Source: Albibacterium sp035514885
Lineage (GTDB): Bacteria; Bacteroidota; Bacteroidia; Sphingobacteriales; Sphingobacteriaceae
Direction: 5' to 3'
Length of the DNA stretch: 64,000 nt
Assembly: GCF_035514885.1 (NCBI RefSeq)
Contig: NZ_DATJCH010000023.1
Location: forward strand, 1-64,000
A program made the position numbers and the translations under genes. Positions 23,507 to 32,744 of this stretch are shown here, piece by piece. Each line of letters opens with the position of its first letter. Within the stretch, counting starts at the first letter, position 1. The notes under the pieces are model-generated. The model was given only the letters and a program-made list of their open reading frames with translations. It was not told the DNA's origin and searched no databases.

Positions 23507-26221
23507 ATGAAGCGTATTTTACACTTTACATTAAAGAGTGCATTTTTTTTAGTTTTAATTATTTTTGGATGTAAAACATCCCAAGACTCCCTAGAAAAAC
23601 CTGACGACAACAGGTTTACCAAAGTAATACTGGCTCAAAGGCTAGAAGAACCCATGCAGTTTCAAGTTTTGAAAGATGGCAGGGTTATCATTGCAGAACG
23701 CAAAGGCAAGTTAAAAGTTTACGACCCGGCTTCCGGTGATGTAAAGGTTATTGCCAATTTTCCGGTAAGCACCAAATATGTAAGCAAAGAAGGCGAAGTT
23801 ACTGAAGGTGAGGATGGATTACAGGGAGTTATATTAGATCCGGATTTTGAAGAGAACAATTGGATATACGTATATTATTCTCCTGCCGGAGACCCTCCAA
23901 AAAACACATTAGAAAGATATGAATGGCTTGGAGACGAACTTATATTAAGTTCCAAAAAAGTAGTTTTGGATGTACCTACTCAACGTGAGGAATGTTGTCA
24001 TGTGGGCGGAGGTTTATTGTTCGATAAAGATAAAAACCTTTATCTTAGTACAGGTGATAACACGTTCTCCAGAGCTTCAGACGGCTTTTCTCCTCTTGAT
24101 GAACGTCCGGGAATGTCTGCCGAAGATTCACAAAAAGGTTCTAGTAACACCAATGACCTGAGAGGAAAAATATTAAGAATTCATCCTGAAGCCGACGGTA
24201 CTTATACGATCCCAGAAGGCAACTTATTTCCTGAAGGAACACCTAAAACAAGACCCGAAATATATACAATGGGAAATCGCAATCCATGGCGACTAACCAT
24301 TGACAGCAAAACTGGCTGGTTGTATTGGGGAGAAGTAGGTCCAGATGGGTCACAAGACGACTATGAGAAAAGAGGACCTCAATCTTATGATGAATTTAAC
24401 CGTGCAAAAGAACCGGGTAACTATGGCTGGCCATATTTTGTAGGGAATAACAGAGCCTATAACGAATATGACTTTGAGACCAAAGAATCTGGAGAATTCT
24501 ATGATCCTGCCAAGCCAATTAACAACTCACCAAACAATACAGGAATGCTCGAACTTCCTCCAGCTATTCCCGCTCTTATAGAATACTCAAAATCAGAAAG
24601 CGAAGAATATCCTTTACTAGGAAGCGGAGGAAACAGCGCAGTGGGAGGTCCAATCTATCACAGATCAGACTTCGACAATCCCGAACGTCCTTTCCCTGCC
24701 TATTATGAAGGCAAATGGTTTATCACTGATTTTGCTCGTGGATGGATCAATTTAGTAGAACTCGACGAACAAGGAGATGTTAAATCAATGGAAAGCTTCC
24801 TTCCTGATGTAAAGTTATTAGGTCCATTAGATATGAAATTTGGCCCTGAAGGTGATCTATATGTAATAGAGTACGGTCAAGGTTATTTCAAGGATAATCC
24901 GGAAGCGCAATTGGTAAGAATCGAATATAATGGAGGCAATAGAAAACCTCAGGTTGAATCTTCTGCTTCTAAGGTTGCGGGTGCCGTTCCCCTAAAGGTC
25001 ATTCTTTTTTCTGAAGGAACCCACGATTTTGATGCAGGTGATGTGTTAACTTATGAGTGGAAGATCACCAAGGATAACGCAGTTTTCAGCACATCGGAAG
25101 AAGCCAATCCAGAAGTAACATTCGATGCTCCGGGTATCTATGTTGCAACCCTTACCGTAAAAGACCAAGACGGCGCAAGCAATAGTAGTTCAGTAGAAAT
25201 CAAAGTTGGAAATGAGCCACCGGTTGTAAAATTAAATGTTACCTCCGGAAACAGCCAGTTTTTCTTTCCCGGTAAGTCGATAAATTATGAAGTAGATGTA
25301 ACGGATAAAGAAGATGGTAGTTTATCCGATAAGAATATATTGCCTGCACAGATATCAGTTAGCGGAAATTACTTCGCTGAAGGCTTTAATCCAACCGTAC
25401 TAGCACAGAAGCAGTTAAGTGTAGATGCATCAGCACAATATGCCGGTGCTATTTCATTGATCAACAACAGTGACTGTAAAGCCTGTCACTCGGTCAACGA
25501 AACTTTACTCGGCCCTGCATTCGTTCAAGTTGCTAAAAAATATAAAGATGATCCTGAAGGACCAGCACATCTAGCTTCAGTAATTACAAAAGGTGGTGCG
25601 GGTGTATGGGGACACGCCAGCATGCCGGCACACCCTAATATGGCGGATGCTGATTTACAATCAATTATAAAATATATACTTAGCCTGGCATATCCTCCAC
25701 GCGTTGCAAAAACACTTCCGGCAAAAGGATCTTATACTACGGTTGTTCCTGCAGGTGAAAATGGAACTGGTAGCTTTATTATACGTGCTGCTTATACAGA
25801 TCGTGGAACAAGTACAGCACCGGCACAGTTCTCTGAAGATATTCTTGTCTTACGCAGTCCGTTCCTTTCGTTCAGACAAGCGAATCAAATTAAGAATACA
25901 GAGCTTAATGCGGATAGCACTCGGGCAACTGTAAAAGAAGGTTCAGAATTAAAATTTGACCAAATAGACTTAACAGGAATAAGTCAAATAGAACTTATTT
26001 CTTCAAGATCAGGAGGACAACAGTCTACTAACCCTGAGACTCAGGGAACGATTGAAATATACGATGGCTCTCCAACCGGAAAGCTGCTTGGTAAATTTTC
26101 TGGCGTATATGCAGGAAAAGAAAGCCTAAAAATCCCAGTAAGCTCCAAAGCAGGCCTAACTGACCTATACATTGTTTTTAAAGGTGATACTCTGCGTTTA
26201 GTCGGAGTCAAACTAAATTAG
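23507..26221 (+). CDS. Soluble glucose/sorbosone-type dehydrogenase fused to PKD domain, cytochrome c and C-terminal carbohydrate-binding-like domain
   Basis: The 904-residue lipoprotein (VLIIFGCKTSQ) starts with a six-bladed PQQ-type dehydrogenase, with EGLQGVILDPDF-like text (EDGLQGVILDPDF), REECCHVGGGLLFDKDKNLY, TMGNRNPWRLTIDSKTGWLY and DMKFGPEGDLYVIEYGQGYF. A PKD domain follows at about residues 485-570 (FDAGDVLTYEWKITKDN, GIYVATLTVKDQDGA). Then comes a class I cytochrome c with haem site CKACHS near residue 655 and methionine ligand in WGHASMPAHP near 704. The C-terminus (about 780-904) resembles a CBM6-type beta-sandwich. It would oxidise a sugar and pass electrons through its own haem. 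The 51-nt gap from the isomerase suggests one operon. Confidence 0.88.
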   Translation: MKRILHFTLKSAFFLVLIIFGCKTSQDSLEKPDDNRFTKVILAQRLEEPMQFQVLKDGRVIIAERKGKLKVYDPASGDVKVIANFPVSTKYVSKEGEVTEGEDGLQGVILDPDFEENNWIYVYYSPAGDPPKNTLERYEWLGDELILSSKKVVLDVPTQREECCHVGGGLLFDKDKNLYLSTGDNTFSRASDGFSPLDERPGMSAEDSQKGSSNTNDLRGKILRIHPEADGTYTIPEGNLFPEGTPKTRPEIYTMGNRNPWRLTIDSKTGWLYWGEVGPDGSQDDYEKRGPQSYDEFNRAKEPGNYGWPYFVGNNRAYNEYDFETKESGEFYDPAKPINNSPNNTGMLELPPAIPALIEYSKSESEEYPLLGSGGNSAVGGPIYHRSDFDNPERPFPAYYEGKWFITDFARGWINLVELDEQGDVKSMESFLPDVKLLGPLDMKFGPEGDLYVIEYGQGYFKDNPEAQLVRIEYNGGNRKPQVESSASKVAGAVPLKVILFSEGTHDFDAGDVLTYEWKITKDNAVFSTSEEANPEVTFDAPGIYVATLTVKDQDGASNSSSVEIKVGNEPPVVKLNVTSGNSQFFFPGKSINYEVDVTDKEDGSLSDKNILPAQISVSGNYFAEGFNPTVLAQKQLSVDASAQYAGAISLINNSDCKACHSVNETLLGPAFVQVAKKYKDDPEGPAHLASVITKGGAGVWGHASMPAHPNMADADLQSIIKYILSLAYPPRVAKTLPAKGSYTTVVPAGENGTGSFIIRAAYTDRGTSTAPAQFSEDILVLRSPFLSFRQANQIKNTELNADSTRATVKEGSELKFDQIDLTGISQIELISSRSGGQQSTNPETQGTIEIYDGSPTGKLLGKFSGVYAGKESLKIPVSSKAGLTDLYIVFKGDTLRLVGVKLN

Positions 26222-26239
26222 TTCAATCATTCTATCAAA

Positions 26240-26269
26240 CCAAAAGGGATCGTAATTGATCCCTTTTGG
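26240..26269 (+). terminator. Hairpin between dehydrogenase and GH36 genes
   Basis: A perfect 12-bp stem (ccaaaagggatc / gatcccttttgg) with a 6-nt loop is followed by ctttaatt. It looks like an intrinsic terminator 20 nt after the dehydrogenase stop and 17 nt before the GH36 start, so the GH36 gene may depend on readthrough or on its own promoter. Confidence 0.7.
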
Positions 26270-26285
26270 CTTTAATTAATATAAC

Positions 26286-28472
26286 ATGCGATCTAAAGAA
26301 ATTTTTATCCTATCTCTTCTTGTTTTTATTGCTGGATATAGCAAAGCTCAAACAATAAATATTCCAATCGAAACGAAAAGCAACGCTTTAGTTTTACAAG
26401 TAAATTCCAACAAAGGCTTAAATATTATTCACTTTGGTGAAAAACTGGGTGACCCTAAAGAGTATGCTCAAATACCATCTACTTATAAGCAAGCAGAAGA
26501 CTATACAGGAGTGTTAAATTCAGCTTATACACCCTCTGGTTCACGAAATTTAATGGAACCTGCAATATCGGTTACACATGCAGATGGCAACAACTCACTT
26601 GACCTTAAATATGTTAGTCATAACATATTTAAGATTGATGAGAATGTTACCCTTACAAGCATTCTATTAAAGGATCCGGCTTACAACTTTGAAGTTACTT
26701 TACACTATAAAACTTATTATAAAGAAGATGTAACGGAACAATGGAGTGTAATAAAGCATCATGAAAAAGGGAATGTTATCTTAAACAAGTTTGCATCAGC
26801 TAATTTGTACGTGAAGGCTGATAGCTATTGGCTTAAACAATTTCATGGTGATTGGGCCAGAGAAATGCAGCCTGAAGAAGCAAAACTAACCCATGGTATC
26901 AAAACATTGGATACAAAACTGGGCACCAGAGCCAATATATTTCAGCCATCTGTATTTATGGTTTCATTGGATAAAATTGCAACCGAAGATGAAGGAAAAG
27001 TTCTTTATGGCTCATTAGAGTGGAGTGGAAATTTTCGCATTGACCTTGAACTGGATAATCAGAATAATTTAAGAATCATAGCCGGTATCAATAACTACGC
27101 ATCTGCTTATACACTAAAGCCCAATGAAGAATTCACAACTCCCCCATTTTTATATACTTTTTCTGATAAAGGGAAAGGAGATGCAAGTAGAAAACTTCAG
27201 AGCTGGGCAAGGGATTATAAAATATTGGATGGAAATGGTACAAGATTAACCTTATTAAACAATTGGGAGGCTACCTACTTTGATTTTAATGAAAACAAGC
27301 TATTTGAATTAATAAAGGATACTAAAAAGCTCGGCGTAGACCTCTTTTTATTAGATGATGGCTGGTTTGCTAATAAATATCCTAGAAATGCTGATAATAC
27401 AGGCCTAGGAGATTGGGAAGCGAATAAAACAAAATTGCCTAATGGCATATCCTCCCTAGTAAGAGAAGCCAAAAACAACGATGTGAAATTTGGTATATGG
27501 ATCGAACCCGAAATGGTAAGTCCTAAAAGCGAATTATACGAAAAGCATCCTGAGTGGGTAATTAAACAACCTGAAAGAGAGGAATATTATTATCGAAATC
27601 AACTGGTGTTGGATCTTAGTAATCCAGAGGTACAAGACTTTGTATATGGCATTGTAGATGATTTATTTACTGAAAATCCTGACTTAGCTTATATCAAATG
27701 GGATTGCAATGCAGTTATTTACAATGCACATTCTTCTTATTTAAAGAATCAATCTCATTTTTATATTGAGTATGTACGCGGCTTATATAAAGTACTGGAA
27801 AGAATCAGAGCGAAGTATCCAACGGTTCCAATCATGCTATGTTCCGGAGGTGGAGGAAGAGTAGATTATGGAGCTCTGCAATATTTCACTGAATTCTGGT
27901 TAAGCGATAATACAGACCCATTAGAACGTATTTTCATGCAATGGGAGTATTCTTATTTCTACCCGGCGATTGTTTCAGCTAACCATGTAACCGATTGGGG
28001 AAAACAGCCTATAAAGTTTCGTACCGATGTTGCCATGATGGGTAAATTAGGTTTTGATATTGTAGTAAGCGAGTTGGAGGAAAAAGAACTTGCCTTCTGC
28101 CAAGCTGCTATAAAATTATATGACGGTTTAAAATCAACTATCTGGCATGGTGATCAGTACCGTTTAGCAAATCCTACCGAGGGTCAGGTTGCATCTATGC
28201 TTTACATTGATGAAAGTAAAAGCAATGGAGTCATCTTTAACTATCTGGTTGGAAACAGATACGGAGATAACAGTAAATTACCCATCCGTTTAAAAGGACT
28301 TGATGCTAATAAGAAATATAGTATCAAAGAAGTAAATCTATATCCGGGAACATCTTCAAGTATTGATTCTGAGAAAATCTATTCTGGAGAATTCTTAATG
28401 AAGATTGGTTTTAATCCGGATGTAAATGCAAGAAGAACAAGTGTAGTTTTACAATTGAGCGAAGTTGAATAA
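26286..28472 (+). CDS. GH36 alpha-galactosidase
   Basis: The 728-residue secreted enzyme (signal IFILSLLVFIAGYSKAQ) has an N-terminal beta-supersandwich and a clan-D barrel. Barrel motifs are LLNNWEATYFDFNENKLFEL, LFLLDDGWF, FGIWIEPEMVSPKSELY, the nucleophile aspartate in AYIKWDCNAVI and the acid/base aspartate in FWLSDNTDPLERI. CSGGGGRVDYG is also typical. It hydrolyses terminal alpha-galactosides such as raffinose-family sugars or galactomannan side chains. Length is normal for the family. Confidence 0.94.
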   Translation: MRSKEIFILSLLVFIAGYSKAQTINIPIETKSNALVLQVNSNKGLNIIHFGEKLGDPKEYAQIPSTYKQAEDYTGVLNSAYTPSGSRNLMEPAISVTHADGNNSLDLKYVSHNIFKIDENVTLTSILLKDPAYNFEVTLHYKTYYKEDVTEQWSVIKHHEKGNVILNKFASANLYVKADSYWLKQFHGDWAREMQPEEAKLTHGIKTLDTKLGTRANIFQPSVFMVSLDKIATEDEGKVLYGSLEWSGNFRIDLELDNQNNLRIIAGINNYASAYTLKPNEEFTTPPFLYTFSDKGKGDASRKLQSWARDYKILDGNGTRLTLLNNWEATYFDFNENKLFELIKDTKKLGVDLFLLDDGWFANKYPRNADNTGLGDWEANKTKLPNGISSLVREAKNNDVKFGIWIEPEMVSPKSELYEKHPEWVIKQPEREEYYYRNQLVLDLSNPEVQDFVYGIVDDLFTENPDLAYIKWDCNAVIYNAHSSYLKNQSHFYIEYVRGLYKVLERIRAKYPTVPIMLCSGGGGRVDYGALQYFTEFWLSDNTDPLERIFMQWEYSYFYPAIVSANHVTDWGKQPIKFRTDVAMMGKLGFDIVVSELEEKELAFCQAAIKLYDGLKSTIWHGDQYRLANPTEGQVASMLYIDESKSNGVIFNYLVGNRYGDNSKLPIRLKGLDANKKYSIKEVNLYPGTSSSIDSEKIYSGEFLMKIGFNPDVNARRTSVVLQLSEVE

Positions 28473-28530
28473 TAATCTCTTTCTATCAATCTTTTTTATA
28501 TTATTGTATATACCATAAAACCAAACAATT

Positions 28531-29403
28531 ATGAAAAGATCAGTAATTATTGCATTCTTAACTCTATGCACGGTTTCCTTTGCGCTGGCACAAGAAGGGC
28601 AAGTTTTTGAAACACGCACAGTAAAAAGTGAAATTCTTAAAATGGATCGCAAATATGCAATCTATTTACCACCCGGTTATGATCAAAGCGATCGTAGCTA
28701 TCCTGTTCTGTATCTCCTTCATGGCAGCGGGGACAACCATACAGGCTGGGTGCAATTCGGACAAGTTCAAAATATTGCTGACAAAGCAATTAATGAAGGC
28801 AGTGCTGGCCCCATGATTATTGTAATGCCAGATGCCGATACCGGAACCAGAGGTTATTTTAATGTTATTGACGGCAGCTATAACTATGAGGATTTCTTCT
28901 TTAAGGAACTAATTCCACACATCGAAAAAACATACCGTGTGCGCAGCGAAAAACGTTACCGTGCTGTAGCAGGTTTATCGATGGGTGGCGGAGGTACCAT
29001 TTTCTACGCACTACATCAACCAGACATGTTTGCTGCTGCTGCACCCTTAAGTGCAGCAACCGGTAGCTGGAATATTGATCAGCTTAAATCAAGGTATAAA
29101 GATGCATCTACTAGTCCGACGGAAAAACAATTCGAAGATTACTTTAACCGTCACAGCATAGAAAGCATTATTAGTAATTCGTCAGAAGATAACTTAAAGA
29201 AAATTAAAGGAATACGTTGGTATATAAGCTGCGGCGACGATGATTTTCTTTATGAAGGAAACAGCGATATGCATGTCCTATTTCGCAAAAACGAAATTCC
29301 ACATGAATACAGAGTTAAAGACGGTGGCCATACCTGGACATACTGGCGACACGAACTACCTTTAGTCCTGGAATTTGTATCAAAATCATTTATGCAATTC
29401 TAA
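28531..29403 (+). CDS. CE1-like secreted esterase (single domain)
   Basis: The 290-residue protein has a signal peptide (VIIAFLTLCTVSFALAQ) and only the esterase D/CE1 hydrolase domain. It shows YPVLYLLHGSGDNHTGW, the nucleophile elbow AVAGLSMGGGGTIFYAL, the acid region ISCGDDDFLYEGN and the histidine in VKDGGHTWTYW. Compared with the two esterases at 20-22 kb it lacks the E-set domain. It follows GH36 by 58 nt and closes the plus-strand run. Its likely role is deacylation of oligosaccharides; the exact ester is unknown. Confidence 0.88.
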   Translation: MKRSVIIAFLTLCTVSFALAQEGQVFETRTVKSEILKMDRKYAIYLPPGYDQSDRSYPVLYLLHGSGDNHTGWVQFGQVQNIADKAINEGSAGPMIIVMPDADTGTRGYFNVIDGSYNYEDFFFKELIPHIEKTYRVRSEKRYRAVAGLSMGGGGTIFYALHQPDMFAAAAPLSAATGSWNIDQLKSRYKDASTSPTEKQFEDYFNRHSIESIISNSSEDNLKKIKGIRWYISCGDDDFLYEGNSDMHVLFRKNEIPHEYRVKDGGHTWTYWRHELPLVLEFVSKSFMQF

Positions 29404-29405
29404 AA

Positions 29406-29454
29406 CAAGAATCCCTAACAAATTATTATTAATACAATTTGTTAGGGATTCTTG
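29406..29454. terminator. Bidirectional terminator
   Basis: A perfect 19-bp inverted repeat (29406-29424 with 29436-29454, loop 11 nt) stands between the convergent esterase and isomerase genes. T-rich sequence follows on the plus strand, and ttttagaattg on the minus strand. Confidence 0.8.
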
Positions 29455-29474
29455 TAAATTATATTTGTCTGTTA

Positions 29475-30425
29475 CTATACTCCTTCAGCAATCGCTTTCA
29501 TCTTAGCTAAACCGGTTTGTGCAACCAATAATGCATCCTGTTGATAATAACTTTCGTTGAAAACTTCCAGCGATATAATTACTGGCTTATCAGGATTTTT
29601 AATCGCCTGCAAAGCTTGGCGAATCGGTGCAACACCATCTCCTGTATAAATACGATCTGGTTCAGATATTTTAGCAGGAACAATGCCTGATGGATAATCA
29701 TTAACATGAAAGATATCAATAGCTCCCCTACCTACAAATGGCAAGCTGTCAAAACTTGAGCCCCCTTTATAAATATGAAAAATATCCAATAAAGCACTCG
29801 CGTCTTTATGTCCGCTTTCTGCAACCACGTAAAGCACCTGACTAATTTTCTTCAAATTAGGTGACGCACCCCACATCTCAAGCACAGGTTTCACACCAGT
29901 TTGCTCCCCCAATTCAAGAATATTAATATATCTTTCAGTAATAACATTCAAATCAATTAATGCAGCGTTAGCACTATTGGCACCCGATGGTGGAGCAGCA
30001 ATTCGCTTACAACCTATCCCTGCTAATTGCTCCATTTCTGCCTGCAATTGCTTAAGTCCTGCTTTACGAACAGCCTCATCATCAACAATCCATCTGGCAA
30101 AACCAATTGCATTCTCTATTTCAAGACCTAAATCATCGATAATTCTTTTAGCTTCTTTTACCGAGCCTCCTCCTTTTAGATATGTTTGAAAGGAATCTAT
30201 CCATATTTCAACTGAACCAAAACCTGCTTTCGAGGCAACTTCCAACTCTTTCACAAAACCTAATTTCTGTCCACGAATAGTACTCATATTGAGCGCATAC
30301 TTAAAACTAGGATTTGCTTGTGTTGAACTTTCTTTTGCAGAAGCTGGTAATCTTAACAGCGAAGCTCCTGCCGTTAAACCCAATGTTTTTAATACCTGTC
30401 GGCGGTTTAATGAAAAGTCGGTCAT
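29475..30425 (-). CDS. Sugar phosphate isomerase/epimerase family protein, exported
   Basis: The 316-residue product starts MTDFSLNRRQVLKTLGLTAG, a twin-arginine signal (NRRQVLK) ending in LRLPASA. I prefer this start over the ATG at 30470 because the signal is then N-terminal. The barrel shows GFGSVEIWIDSFQTYLKGGG, VKPVLEMWGASPNLKK, SALLDIFHIYKGGSSF and GAIDIFHVNDYPSG, with metal ligands in the Glu/Asp/His strands. It is distinct from the 22601 protein, which has a different metal-site text. It is separated from the uronate operon by 388 bp. Confidence 0.83.
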   Translation of the reverse strand: MTDFSLNRRQVLKTLGLTAGASLLRLPASAKESSTQANPSFKYALNMSTIRGQKLGFVKELEVASKAGFGSVEIWIDSFQTYLKGGGSVKEAKRIIDDLGLEIENAIGFARWIVDDEAVRKAGLKQLQAEMEQLAGIGCKRIAAPPSGANSANAALIDLNVITERYINILELGEQTGVKPVLEMWGASPNLKKISQVLYVVAESGHKDASALLDIFHIYKGGSSFDSLPFVGRGAIDIFHVNDYPSGIVPAKISEPDRIYTGDGVAPIRQALQAIKNPDKPVIISLEVFNESYYQQDALLVAQTGLAKMKAIAEGV

Positions 30426-30813
30426 ATTGGTTAATCTCTTATTTGTAATCCTTTTGTCGTAAAAATACAATTATTAATTACAGAGAAGCAATACTAAGTT
30501 CCAGAATTCTTAAAAAGATGATTAAGGTAAATAACGATCTGTCGTTTTTACGGTATTTTCATTTTGAGTATCCATTTCTGCATTTTGAACAAGAGCATTC
30601 CCCGTACCTGAAAACAGCAAAGCCAAATACAGAATTATTATCTCTATCGCCTTTAAAATATACTTAATTGGAGTAAAATCTGAGAACATATCGGTATAAT
30701 TGATTACCAAACATAATCTCATCTATCTAATATATAAACACTTAATCGTTATATCAGCTCATTTAGTCGGTAAATAACAGGTTTTTGTCGGCTAACGAAT
30801 TCATAGGCAACAA
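30426..30813. other. Intergenic stretch without a convincing gene
   Basis: A 66-codon minus-strand frame (30522-30722) contains a hydrophobic segment (AIEIIILYLALLFSGTG) but no recognisable domain, so I left it uncalled. No hairpin with a U-tract was recognised after the KduD-like gene stop. Confidence 0.35.
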
Positions 30814-31584
30814 TTATCTGCCCATCCATCCACCATCAACCGTCATTACAGTACCATGCATATAATTTGAAGCGTTTGAAGACAGAAAAACCACTGGCCC
30901 TTTAAAATCATCCGGATTACCCCAGCGACCTGCAGGAATACGCTCCATAATAGAACGACTACGATTTTCATCTTTGCGCAAAGCAGCTGTATTATCAGTG
31001 GCAATATAACCCGGTGCAATTGCATTTACATTTACACCTTTTGCAGCCCATTCATTTGAAAAAGCTTTTGTAAGCTGACCGATAGCTCCCTTGCTGGCTG
31101 CATAGCCGGGTACAGTTATTCCGCCCTGAAAAGTAAGCAGCGACGCAGTAAAAACCACTTTACCACTTCCACGTTTAAGCATTTCCTTTCCGATTTCTCT
31201 GGTAAGAATAAACGGAGCAGTTTGATTTACTGCAACAACCTCATCCCAATATTCATCCGGATGTTCAGCAATTGGCTTCCTCAAAATCGTGCCGGCATTA
31301 TTAATAAGGATATCAATAACAGGATGATCTTTTTTCACCTGTTCAACAAACTGATTCACTGCATTCCGGCCACTAAAGTCACATTGGTAGGCATAGAATT
31401 GCCGACCCATTGCTTTAACAGAAAGCTCTACATCACTATCTCTTAACTCCAGACTGGCAGAAACACCGATAATATCAGCACCAGCTTCCGCTAAAGCTTC
31501 TGCCATAGCCTTTCCAATTCCTCTTTTACAACCCGTAACCAAGGCTATTTTTCCCTTTAAACTAAATAAATCTAATACTGACAT
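30814..31584 (-). CDS. kduD: SDR oxidoreductase, KduD/gluconate 5-dehydrogenase type
   Basis: The 256 residues have the short-chain dehydrogenase layout: ALVTGCKRGIGKAMA (cofactor site), ILINNAGTILRKPIAEHPDE, catalytic serine in VVFTASLL, YAASKG (catalytic Tyr/Lys) and VNVNAIAPGYIATDNTAALR. Together with KduI in the same operon, the likely reaction is NAD-linked reduction of 2,5-diketo-3-deoxygluconate to 2-keto-3-deoxygluconate. It is the last gene, 3 nt after the DUF4861 gene. The specific symbol rests on context, because gluconate 5-dehydrogenases look very alike. Confidence 0.85.
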   Translation of the reverse strand: MSVLDLFSLKGKIALVTGCKRGIGKAMAEALAEAGADIIGVSASLELRDSDVELSVKAMGRQFYAYQCDFSGRNAVNQFVEQVKKDHPVIDILINNAGTILRKPIAEHPDEYWDEVVAVNQTAPFILTREIGKEMLKRGSGKVVFTASLLTFQGGITVPGYAASKGAIGQLTKAFSNEWAAKGVNVNAIAPGYIATDNTAALRKDENRSRSIMERIPAGRWGNPDDFKGPVVFLSSNASNYMHGTVMTVDGGWMGR

Positions 31585-31587
31585 AAT

Positions 31588-32730
31588 TTATTGAATTGTA
31601 ACTTTAAGTGGCTCTTTCAACTTCTGATTAAACAAATCTACGTATTTAAACCACTGCTTAGCAGAAGTACCCGCCGAAGCATCGTTTGCTTTGCTCCATA
31701 CAGAACCATTATAATATACCAAAGGCACATTGCTCTTAACAGATGCATGTGTTAGTAAATGAATTTTATCTGAATCCATTTTCACGGATCCATGCGGATA
31801 AATTGTAGCAACGCCCGTAATACCATCTGCACCATGTTCCGGTTCCCAATAACTCATTATTCCCTGCTGCTCATCCATCATCACAATACCGGGTTCACTT
31901 CTCTTTACAATGCCGATCACTACAGGCAAATCCTCACCATCATTATAGCTGTAAACAACCTCGATTTTATTAAAGCGAGAACCTGCATCTAGCGATATAG
32001 TTTTTACTATACTTACAGATTTTCCAGCAACATCCCATGCATCGTACCCTAACTGAAAACTTGTGCGCAAGGGTCCGTTATCCAACACTTTCCAATGGTG
32101 GTAATTCTTAGAATAATAAACAGAATCCATCACAAAAGGTGCAATATCACCAGCGCCTAAGGTCAATCCTACGCTATAATAATCCATCCCATCACCATGA
32201 TCTTTATGGTAATCGGCTGTTTTGTACCAATCATTAATAACCAGTTTGTTGCTTCTTTTAACCCAAACGTCAATTCCAAAAGCATTGTCGGGTCTCGTTT
32301 CCAGAGCCTTTCCATACATCCGATAAGCTACCTTATCATTCTCCCAGGCAAAATCATCATAACGCTCAGGAACATAGCGGCCGTAAGTTTTACTAACTAC
32401 AGTTTCGGGTTTATTTGCTACGATCGAAAGCTGAATACTTGCCTTGGCTACCACATTCACCTGCAGCAATAAATTCTGAATAGCTTTCTGTCCTGCATGC
32501 TCCAACTGAAAAGGAACCTCCTGCTTGCTTGCTGCATCTACAACTTTAAAATTTGCTGTATCAATAGAAGGGTATTTATTTAGAATGGAAGCCCAGCTAA
32601 TAGCCACTACTTCATCTGCCCTTGCTATATCCAACGAATTACTTATGGTTATGTTTATTGCGTTTGTTTGTGCAGAAAGCATTAGTGCCGTTCCAAAAAG
32701 CAATGACAAAAGAATCAATATCTTTTTCAT
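31588..32730 (-). CDS. DUF4861-family secreted protein
   Basis: The 380 residues start with a signal peptide (ILILLSLLFGTALMLSA). They match DUF4861 proteins found in uronate and pectin loci (RADEVVAISWASILNKYPSI, YGRYVPERYDDFAWENDKVA, DNAFGIDVWVKRSNKLVIN, WYKTADYHKDHGDGMDYYSV). No catalytic residues are established to my knowledge, though conserved His/Asp in YHKDHGDGMD look functional. It is translated between kduI and kduD, with 14 nt and 3 nt gaps, so it belongs to unsaturated-uronate use. Confidence 0.82.
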   Translation of the reverse strand: MKKILILLSLLFGTALMLSAQTNAINITISNSLDIARADEVVAISWASILNKYPSIDTANFKVVDAASKQEVPFQLEHAGQKAIQNLLLQVNVVAKASIQLSIVANKPETVVSKTYGRYVPERYDDFAWENDKVAYRMYGKALETRPDNAFGIDVWVKRSNKLVINDWYKTADYHKDHGDGMDYYSVGLTLGAGDIAPFVMDSVYYSKNYHHWKVLDNGPLRTSFQLGYDAWDVAGKSVSIVKTISLDAGSRFNKIEVVYSYNDGEDLPVVIGIVKRSEPGIVMMDEQQGIMSYWEPEHGADGITGVATIYPHGSVKMDSDKIHLLTHASVKSNVPLVYYNGSVWSKANDASAGTSAKQWFKYVDLFNQKLKEPLKVTIQ

Positions 32731-32744
32731 CTTATGCTTTTCAA

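Noticed and set aside
30522..30722. 66-codon frame with a hydrophobic stretch
   Set aside because: No homology pattern, no promoter or ribosome site; chance frame in AT-rich DNA is more likely.
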